This document shows positions 52,718 to 60,000 of a stretch of DNA of 60,000 bases, in pieces (position 1 is the stretch's first letter; every line of letters begins with the position of its first letter). The notes under the pieces were generated by a model. The model was not told the DNA's origin and made no database searches. It worked only from the letters and a program-made list of their open reading frames with translations. This DNA is from Adiantum capillus-veneris. Taxonomy: Eukaryota > Streptophyta > Polypodiopsida > Polypodiales > Pteridaceae. The DNA is taken from assembly GCA_014529385.2 (NCBI GenBank), contig CM043942.1:34331969-34391968 (forward strand), given 5' to 3'. A program made the translations under genes and the position numbers.

Positions 52718-53170
52718 GTGTTCACCATCATGTTTGAAAATGAATGCCAATCACCAAATTATCAGTTTCAAAAAAGGGTGATGATGATTTTGGATAGGGT
52801 GTTTGCACCACCTATCCCAAGGGTGCATAGAGGATGGGGTATCAACTGGAGTCCATCTGGAGGAATCTATACCATCGATGCTAACAAGATATGGTGCATG
52901 GATACCAACCTCAAGAAACTTCAATGGGCAAAGGAATTAAAAGTCATCGAAGTTTATCTTTTCATTGGTACTAAGAATCCGGATGCTACCATTACCTTGG
53001 GAGGAGAAAAGATATCTCAGACTCAATAGGTCTATAACCAAGTTAAAAACGTTATCCATGGTGGTAGGATTCGACCCATATGTGTATCTCGTAGCTTTCA
53101 AGGGTCAAAGGAAACTTATTATTTTGATCCTTTAGCCTATCCTTTTGTAGTCACTAAACTCAAAATATAG
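52718..53170 (+). pseudogene. Unknown ORF in the leader of G, one in-frame stop
   Basis: The frame is open to a TAG at 53027-53029 and continues to 53168, for about 150 codons. Features: PRVHRGWGINWSPSGGIYTI, WCMDTNLKKLQWAKELKVIE, then GGRIRPICVSRSFQG and TYYFDPLAYPF. It reads like a real folded protein, but I do not recognise the family. It lies between PBS and the Gag body, inside the proposed intron. Confidence 0.4.
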
Positions 53171-53346
53171 AGACATTACAATCCTTGTACCTAAAGACTA
53201 CCAACCTTGGTAGAAAAGAATGTGTATATAAATAAAGTTTGGATTAATATTATCTTTTGTTTGTATTATTGTCTGATCAATTCTTTCCTTAAAGCGGATT
53301 AAAGTTAGAGTATCCAATAAAGTTTCACTTAATCTATATTGCACAG

Positions 53347-54092
53347 AGTGCGGTGTACACATCTCTTCAAGAGAAAAAGCTACTTCTCAAGAAAGCTAAA
53401 CTTCCCTCTTTCAAAGGGGAAGGAGCCCTAGTTGAGCGCGATGCAGAAGTGTGGCTCGAAGAGATGGAGGATTATTTTACTGCTCTGCTCGTACTACTCC
53501 CGATAACGAAGCAATGTTGGCTATGTTTCGTCTCACGGGGGATGCCAAGCTTTGGTAGAAACAACAGTGAAAAGATAATCAAGTAGCTCAAAACACTCAA
53601 ACTTGGGAAGATATTAAGTATGCTGTCAAAGGACGTTATCTTCCACCTACACAGGAATCCCTTAAGATGAATGAATTCTTCAACTTACGTCAGTTTCATC
53701 TTATAGTGGAAGAATACTACTCCAAATTTGTAACTCTTAGGCGCTATGCTCCGCCAATGACCGCAGATCAACAAGTAGCCCATTTCTACCAAGGGCTAAA
53801 TGCTCCTTTAAATACTCGTCTCGAAGCCATGAGGCCTGTAAATTTGCAAGATGCTCTTTTAAGAGCTAAACCCTTAGCTAAAGAGATATCAAACTCTAAA
53901 AGGGTACGAAATGGAAATTTAAGGAATGCTCGAAGGAGAGGATGGCCTATGATGTGGAACCAAGGGCAAGTTCACCCAGTTCACCAAACTCATCCAATAG
54001 CGGCAGCTTCAGCAAATGGATCTCAAAATGCAGATCTTAGATGCTATGAATGCAATGAGCTAGGACATTTCAGGAATGTATGTCCTAGGTGA
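53347..54092 (+). pseudogene. Gag of element G
   Basis: Segment one (53347-53490): KLPSFKGEGALVERDAEVWLEEMEDYF. A frame change near 53485 leads to TPDNEAMLAMFRLTGDAKLW, with two Trp codons now TAG and TGA. Segment two (to 54092): YLPPTQESLKMNEFFNLRQF, YYSKFVTLRRYAPPM and the knuckle CYECNELGHFRNVC. This is the standard chromovirus Gag layout with one CCHC. Stops and a frameshift disable it. Confidence 0.85.
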
Positions 54093-54147
54093 GTCTCCAC
54101 AACAAATACACCTAATCGAGCTAGAGGACGAGGCCAAATAATAAATC

Positions 54148-54678
54148 GTGGAGGAAGAAATGGAGGACGAGGTCGAGGTCAACACTATCATAGGAGAACC
54201 AACATTGGGAGAAAAACAAGAGAAAAGAGCAACTCTACATGCTGCAATTGATAACCCAAGAGAAAGACAACAATATGTTGTCATTCAAACACCTGCAAAT
54301 CACCAAGGTGAAAAATTTGAGCTTCTTATTGATTGTGGCAGTACTCATTCTTTCTTGTCACCTAAATGTTTAAGGAGGTTAAGACTTAATCAAAACCCTG
54401 CAAGAAAGATGAGAGTTGAATTAGCCAATGGAAAGGAGGTGTTATCTCAGTACACTGTGGGAAAAATAGATTTCAAGTTGGGAGAATACTCTACTTCTGC
54501 TACTTTTCGAACCTTAGCCATAGGAATCTATGACGAAATTCTTGGAATGGATTGGTTAGCCATTCATAATGTCAATATCCATTGTGCCCAAGGAAGTGTT
54601 ACTTTTGTGGACAACCAAGGTCAAGAAGTACTATTCAGGCCAGAATGGACGACCAAAATCTTACTTGGTCAAAGCTAA
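54148..54678 (+). CDS. Protease of element G
   Basis: It reads [54 protein letters not shown] and VTFVDNQG, a complete retropepsin of the gypsy type. The active site is Asp-Cys-Gly rather than Asp-Ser/Thr-Gly. The N-terminal part before FELL has no domain. It overlaps the RT-containing frame that begins at 54569. Confidence 0.75.
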   Translation: MEEEMEDEVEVNTIIGEPTLGEKQEKRATLHAAIDNPRERQQYVVIQTPANHQGEKFELLIDCGSTHSFLSPKCLRRLRLNQNPARKMRVELANGKEVLSQYTVGKIDFKLGEYSTSATFRTLAIGIYDEILGMDWLAIHNVNIHCAQGSVTFVDNQGQEVLFRPEWTTKILLGQS

Positions 54679-55390
54679 TCGTCTTTTGAAAGGGTTACGC
54701 AAGGGTCAAAAAAAATTTGTAGTCAAGCTAAACAAAGTAGAAAAATATTCTTCCAACCCTGAACCAATGTGGCTAGAAGAATTTTCGGATGTTTTCCCCG
54801 CTAAACTTTCTGAACTACCACCACCTAGGGAGGTAGACCATGAAATCAATTTTTTCCCAGGTAGTGAACTAGTCTCAAGAGCGCCGTACAAGATGTCACT
54901 TCCAGAGGCTATAGAACTCAAGGAGCAGCTCAAGCAGTTGATTGAGCAACGGTTTATCCAACCTAGTACATCTCCATGGGGTGCACCTGTTCTCTTCCAA
55001 AAGAAAAAGGATGGCTCTCTTCGATTTTGCATAGATTATAGGGGCTTAAATCAGGTTACCATCAAGAATAAATATCCAATTCCTCGCATTGATGAGATGC
55101 TGGACAAATTACATGGAGCCAAAATATTCACAAAGATCGATCTTTGATCTGGCTATCATCAAATTCGAATCTAGGAGGCTGATATCTCCAAAATAGCTGC
55201 TTTCAACACTCGTTATGCTCATTACGAATTTACAGTGATGGCTTTCGGACTTACGAATGCTCCTGCAACTTTCAATCATCTGATGCACGATATCTTTAGA
55301 GAATTCTTGGATGATTTGTCCTAGTATTCTTTGACGATATCTTAATTTATTCCAAATCAGAGAAAGAGCATGAAGGACATGTTAGGAAAG
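54569..55390 (+). pseudogene. Reverse transcriptase N-terminal half of G
   Basis: It reads [60 protein letters not shown] and IFTKIDL, then a TGA where Arg or Leu of 'L.SGYHQIRI' is expected, a further TAG, and [18 protein letters not shown]. The frame shifts near 55318 before [10 protein letters not shown]. Stop-type changes are mostly single substitutions. Confidence 0.85.
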
Positions 55391-56466
55391 TGTTAGAGCT
55401 TTTACGCCAAAATAAGCTGTATGCAAAGAAAAGCAAATGTACCTTCTTTACTCCTAAGGTCTGTTACTTAGGGTTTATCATTTCACCTGAAGGAGTCTTT
55501 GTTGACCCTGGCAAAGTCAAAGATATTGTGGAATGGCATCAACCCACTTCACAAACCGAAGTTAGAGGGTTCTTAGGTATCACAGGGTGGTACAAGATCT
55601 TTGTAAAGGACTATGCTCTTAAAGCTGCACCACTAACCGACTTGCTAAAGAAAGCATCTACGATACTTTGGGAAGAAAAACATGAATCTTGCTTCAAACA
55701 ACTTAAGGAATATCTTGCTTCAAAACCTCTCTTAAAACTTCCAGATTTCACCCGAGAATTCGAGGTGATCACAGATGCTTGTAACCTTGCATTAGGAGGA
55801 GTCCTTACTCAAGAAGGAAGGCCTGTAGCTTATACTTCTCGGAAGCTTAGGATTCATGAAGTGAATTATGCTACACATGATTTAGAATTGCTAGCAGTTA
55901 TTCACACTCTCAAGCTATGGAGATATTATCTATTGGGACACAAATTCCAGTTGGTAACAGATCACAAAAGCCTTAAGTGGATTTTTACCCTACCTAACCT
56001 TAACATGAGACAGAAGAGATGGATAGAGATCATGCACGAATATGATTTTGATATTAAATTTAGACCAGGTAAGGATAATGTTGTGGCAGATGCCCTAAGC
56101 TGTAAAGCTTTTCTGGGGGCCATTTCCATGGCTTACAACCCTATTTTAGACAAGGTCTCGGATGCTGCTGTCAGAGATGCAGATTACCAGATGCTTGCTA
56201 GTATCCTATGTGAAGAGAGGGTATCATCAAATCAGCCTAAACCTCTACATTACTCCTTAGAAGATGGGAAATTTTACTATAGGAATCGACTATGCATACC
56301 TAAGGATTCTACCCTAAGGAATGCTATCCTATATGAAGCACATGATGGCCCAACTTCAAGACATCCAAGTTATGACAAAACCATCAATGCAATTCGCAGA
56401 AGTTACTATTGGCAAGGTATGAAGGGTGATGTCCTTCGCTATGTCAAGCAGTGTTTGTCTTGTTAA
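55315..56466 (+). CDS. RT C-terminus, RNase H and integrase zinc region of G
   Basis: It contains catalytic [43 protein letters not shown], RNase H ([47 protein letters not shown]) and the integrase H..H-C..C region ([14 protein letters not shown] ... YVKQCLSC) before a TAA at 56464. In frame after that, 56467-56637 reads KMPGKLHPLDIPQMKWECIS and MDFITGFPSVQVGYDSIMVI, the start of the integrase core with its first Asp, then H interrupts. Confidence 0.9.
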   Translation, partial: FVLVFFDDILIYSKSEKEHEGHVRKVLELLRQNKLYAKKSKCTFFTPKVCYLGFIISPEGVFVDPGKVKDIVEWHQPTSQTEVRGFLGITGWYKIFVKDYALKAAPLTDLLKKASTILWEEKHESCFKQLKEYLASKPLLKLPDFTREFEVITDACNLALGGVLTQEGRPVAYTSRKLRIHEVNYATHDLELLAVIHTLKLWRYYLLGHKFQLVTDHKSLKWIFTLPNLNMRQKRWIEIMHEYDFDIKFRPGKDNVVADALSCKAFLGAISMAYNPILDKVSDAAVRDADYQMLASILCEERVSSNQPKPLHYSLEDGKFYYRNRLCIPKDSTLRNAILYEAHDGPTSRHPSYDKTINAIRRSYYWQGMKGDVLRYVKQCLSC

Positions 56467-56638
56467 AGGATTAAGACAGAAAGACTAAAGATGCCAGGTA
56501 AATTACATCCTTTAGATATTCCCCAAATGAAATGGGAATGTATTAGCATGGACTTTATCACTGGGTTTCCTTCTGTCCAAGTTGGCTATGATTCAATCAT
56601 GGTCATAGTCGACTGGCTTACTAAAGTGGCTCAATTAA

Positions 56639-56974
56639 TGTTAACCCTCATGGCTCACGGACACCCTATCACCTACGACGGACGTTCTAACCTACAGCGG
56701 ACATTGTATTATTTATTTGGTAGAGTCAGGTACCGGGCTTGTCGGTCCAATAGGAAAAGGGTAAGAGTGATCGTCGATGAGAGGCGCACTCTAACTGGAA
56801 CATTCAAGGGACTAGTTGGCTAAGCATGGGCGCCCAAGTGTGAATGGGGCAAGCTCATATAAAAGTCAACTAAACCTAAAATCCACTCATTCTCTCATTT
56901 GTGCAATAGAAGAGAGCTCTTGCTCCATCTCCATCTCCATCTTCTTCTTCTTCACCTCCTTGTGTGTGTGTGTA

Positions 56975-57016
<42 letters not shown>

Positions 57017-57261
57017 TGTGGGCGATCGAGCATTACGAAGGCACGACGGCGGCGGCGAAGCGGTTGAGCGTGGCGAATCGGCGGCTCCTGCTTCTTCGTG
57101 GCGAGGAATCCTCCACGAAGCAAGCGTAGAGCGGTGAGTGACACACCATCGCCTTCTTTGTGCTTACTAGTTTATGCTTGTTGTGTGCTTGGAGCCATTT
57201 GTGGCTCGCACACAGTGTATCGGCAAGTTCCTTGCATTGACACGTGCGACATACGCGCACA
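56639..57261 (+). repeat. 5' LTR of element H, 623 bp
   Basis: It starts TGTTAACCCTCATGGCTCAC and ends GCGCACA, like the F LTRs read on the minus strand, but is visibly more diverged from them than they are from each other. A TATA-like CATATAAAAG (56856-56865) and an AG microsatellite (56978-57014) are present. Confidence 0.85.
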
Positions 57262-57265
57262 TTTT

Positions 57266-57283
57266 TGGCACTGTTGCCGGGGA
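57266..57283 (+). other. Primer-binding site of element H
   Basis: TGGCACTGTTGCCGGGGA, five bases after the LTR. It resembles the tRNA-Asp type with two mismatches. Confidence 0.75.
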
Positions 57284-58028
57284 ATGCCATACATGAAGCT
57301 CGATTAGCACTCTGTGCTTCTCCGTGGTGCAATTTCTATTATAGGAAAGGTAAGGAAGGAGTGTGTGTGTGTTGAGAAGAGGGATTTGGTGTTATACTGT
57401 GTGTTTTTTTTGTTAATGGAGTTTTCAAAGGTTCCGTGTTATTTCTCTGTGTATTAAGGTAGGTGGTTTTCTTTGTTAATAGAGATTTCAAAGGTTCTGT
57501 GTTTATTCTCTGTGTATTAAGGTAGTTAGTTTTGTGTGTACAGTAAGTAGGAAGTAGATTAGTGAGAGTTAATAGAGTGTGTTAGTGTGTAAGAGTAGGT
57601 ATATTAGTTAGAAGTAGGTAGATAGAGTGTGTGTGTGTGCTCTCGCGCAGGCCGCGGCGGCCTTATCCTTAAAAATAATTAAAATAAAAAATAAAAAATT
57701 TAAAGATAGGCCCGGGATCGGGAATATCTCCCAGACCCAAGCCCAAGCTCACGCTCAGGCCTAGGCCTCAGTCGCCTTTTAAAAAAACGAATTTTAGCTT
57801 CACAGGTAGCTAAAGATTGATTTTTGAGGACCAACGGAACGTCAGATGCCCGAAAATTGTGCTGTAAAGCACACAGCGACCCTTTAAGTGATACGCTCAT
57901 TTCGAGCTATCACACACTTCAATCAAAAAAATCAAAAATTAAAAAAAAACATCAAAAAATTTGAAAAATCAAGTAGAAAACGGGGTGCAAAACACCCACA
58001 AAACAAAGCAAGTAACCTTTGAGGGTAC
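57284..58028 (+). other. Leader of element H
   Basis: There is no gene. It contains two similar segments near 57415 and 57472 (TTTGTTAATGGAG / TTTGTTAATAGAG ... TTTCAAAGGTTC), GT-rich runs, and CCCAAGCCCAAGC (57722-57734) that matches the leader repeat of F. Confidence 0.45.
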
Positions 58029-59876
58029 ATGCCGACACTTGTAGGGCACCCAAAGCACATGTATCTATGCTCTGGTCGTGTGCTAGAGTCCGAAAAACTA
58101 GCTAGTGATTCGATTTACGGGGGTACTCACTATCCTTCCACGCTAGGGTCTACGCCCTCGGCGGGGACCCAAGGTAGTGCAACCCAAGACCCAAATATAG
58201 CGGCCAACGACTCTTCCTCTAACTACGATATTATGGAAGAGCATCTTACACAAAGCCCCGGGGGAACAAATGAAACCGTACCTAGCTGGGCCCAACAACC
58301 TGGAACTAGTGTTTTTAGCCGTTTGATGGAAACTTTTAGTAGAGCTACGCGCTCTGAACCTATGGCTAGTGAAGTAAACGAAGGGGGTGGGGAAGTAGAA
58401 TCACCATTCACATCTCTTGTAGACCCCACACTCCCTCAGAGTTTCCACGTGGACATTCTACCTACCTCATTTAATGAGGGCCCTACCGAGCTACCACCTT
58501 CCAAAGTCGCCTCTAAGGTAGAAGTGACTAAAAGTCAAAACACGGGAAGCAACAGTGCATCCACCTCACGGCAACCCTCTAGTACACCAAGTTTGGAAGG
58601 GGTATTTCTCAATGAAAATTGGGAATATGACCTACACACGGAGACTTTGACCGACCTATACATGGGCTACACATACCATGTGGGTTGGTTAGAAGTTGTA
58701 CAATCCACATCTAGTGCCACTAGTCTGGAGGAACAACAACACATGATCTGCAATGTCATCCATAGGATTATCCACTCCGAGAGGCAAAATCGAGGAATAA
58801 ACATACCTTCGACGGGTCCTATGCGATTTTTAGACACGGGCAAAGGGAAACAACCCACTCTATCACAAATGGAGACTCCCCTAGTGAGTCCCATCGATCC
58901 CCCATATGCTGTTTTGCCAGAGGTCTCAATGCAATCTGAGCCCACAAGTGATAGCTTTACTTTTCCAAGTCTAGCTCATCTTTCCCTTGATGACACCACG
59001 GCTACCATGCCTACCTCAATGATGGGCATGCCAAGAAACACGCCATGGACCTCATTTGTTAGTAAAGCACCACTACATGGTAGCTCAATGCCTGCAATAG
59101 TACCTACAAGTGTGTACCAATCGTATGCACCTATGGCTCACACTCATGTAGTCCCTACCCCTCCCATTGTTTCAACTACCTATGCTCCACAACCACAATA
59201 CACAAGTTCTTATTTCCATGGGACTATACCGGCTAGCATTAGCATGTCACATCCAACGTCTGCTATGCCTAGGGCCACCCATATGAACTATGGACCACCA
59301 CATGGCACAACATCGTACCCAACGTGGAACCCAAGGGCTTCCTATGCGCCAAGCCCAATGCCAATACCTACTCCACATGTAGTCTCTGGAGCGCCTTCAC
59401 CCACGGTGCCTGCTCACTTAGGTGATTTGGAAACATTTGCTCAAGCTATTGGTCGATCTATTGTTGAGAATATGCGTAACACGCCTGATAGAGAGCCTAG
59501 AAGTAAGGCAGTACAAATAGCCAAGCTCACACAAAAATTTAGTGGAGACGGGGATGCGAGAAAGCATATCGAAGTGTTTGAACAAATATGCGATTCTCTA
59601 GGAGAACACAATGACCTACATAAGAGCAATGCTTTAAGCCTAACCTTAAGTGGAAAGGCTGGGGATTGGTATAGAACCCTAAGGGTGGAAGAAAAAACGA
59701 TTTACCCTACTCTTAGGAGATTGTTCTTAAAGGAATACATACGAGAGGGAGTGCTTTGGGGTGTAGCCTCTCAGCTCCAGAAAGACCAACGAGAGGAAGG
59801 AGAGTCGGTGAGAGACATTAGAAAATTTCGGAGGTCATTTGGAGGGCCTTGTAAGAAATTGTATTTCTCTCTCTAG
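58029..59876 (+). pseudogene. Gag of element H, truncated
   Basis: The homologous start is ATG 58059 (MYLCSGRVLES, as MHLRSGRVLE in F); ATG 58029 adds ten residues. The Pro/Ser/Thr-rich N-half aligns with F (THYPSTLGSTPSAGTQGS, LETFAQAIGRSIVENM). The capsid domain begins (ALSLTLSGKAGDWYRTL, RRLFLKEYIREGVLWG, EEGESVRD), then the frame leaves homology at about 59821 and stops at 59876. The zinc knuckles are absent. The ORF up to the break has no stops. Confidence 0.85.
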
Positions 59877-60000
59877 AAACTTTTTTTAAAATGCACTTGC
59901 ACCTTGTGAGTATGTCCAAAAGGACAACTAGACACTTTAAAAAGTAGATTTATATTCCCAATCGTCCTTGAAAATGGTCACTTTTTTTATTTAATGTGAG
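59822..60000. other. Unrelated sequence at the window end
   Basis: It begins AAAATTTCGGAGGTC directly where the H Gag stops aligning. It is AT-rich with T runs and has no recognised domain. It could be the edge of another insertion or a rearrangement. Confidence 0.35.

Larger units (their letters stand above)
49619..56638 (+). mobile_element. Element G: chromovirus-like Ty3/gypsy retrotransposon, interrupted by H
   Basis: Order on the plus strand: U3 with TATAAATAG (50171-50179), a minisatellite-bearing transcribed LTR region, initiator-Met-type PBS (52538-52550), an unknown leader ORF, Gag with one CCHC knuckle, protease, RT, RNase H, integrase zinc region and the start of the integrase core, where H is inserted at 56639. 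Left LTR limit is not certain (49.6-49.95 kb). There are stops and frameshifts in gag and RT, so it is not intact. The rest of integrase and the 3' LTR lie beyond the window. Confidence 0.8.
56639..60000 (+). mobile_element. Element H: relative of F inserted in the integrase of G
   Basis: LTR (56639-57261), PBS (57266-57283), leader, then Gag (58029-59821) homologous to F's Gag. Orientation is opposite to F. It lies in the integrase core of G after ...TKVAQL. Gag homology breaks at about 59821. The far end is outside the window. Confidence 0.85.

Noticed and set aside
1-60000. tRNA, rRNA or other structural RNA genes
   Set aside because: None recognised. The only tRNA-related matches are the short primer-binding sites of elements A, F, G and H.

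Overview
This is a plant nuclear repeat region with no intact host gene that I can support. It is built almost entirely of LTR retrotransposons nested in one another, plus a satellite array and a few broken gene fragments. PPR fragments of the 'LxPDAITxxxILKACGS...KDVVLG..LVDMYxKCGxLEKAQ' style, common in ferns, lycophytes and mosses, together with the repeat content suggest a large seed-free plant genome, most likely a fern. That lineage call is an inference.

Layout, using letters for elements. A (<1-2049, minus) is a gag-only Ty1/copia element with a 5' LTR, an initiator-Met-type primer site, a Gag ORF and a polypurine tract. It sits in B (2050-4503, plus), a decayed Ty3/gypsy fragment of the same family as F. 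Unassigned sequence (4504-6989) leads to a frameshifted protein-kinase-like pseudogene (6990-8110, minus) and short repeats (8110-9186).

A ~190-bp satellite (9187-9320 and 20181-23133) is split by C (9321-20180, plus), a gag-only retroelement. C has unusually long (~2.8 kb) LTRs that carry a PPR fragment, and a further 2.5-kb PPR-bearing insertion lies in its 3' LTR. The right part of the satellite shows a four-monomer higher-order repeat. D (23134 to about 29000, minus) abuts the satellite: an LTR, a polypurine tract, and a long decayed coiled-coil ORF of unknown family.

E (29900-33319 plus 46752-49618, minus) is an old gypsy element split by F. It also carries a solo LTR where its RNase H and integrase core should be. 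F (33325-46751, minus) is a young 13.4-kb gypsy element with matching 5-bp target-site duplications, LTRs differing by about ten substitutions, and a tRNA-Asp-type primer site. Its order is Gag, protease 1, RT, RNase H, integrase, a second retropepsin-like domain with Trp-Val-Pro-Lys repeats, and a 143-aa ORF. E has the same second retropepsin after integrase, so this is a shared architecture and the best candidate here for something undescribed.

G (about 49.6-56.64 kb, plus) is a chromovirus-like gypsy element whose Gag start may lie inside the 5' LTR, joined to the rest of Gag by an intron spanning the primer-binding site. H (56639 to beyond the window, plus) is a relative of F inserted into the integrase of G; its Gag breaks near 59821. 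Nesting order: H is in G, F is in E, A is in B, and C is in the satellite. All coding calls are from reading translations and motifs; no database search was possible.
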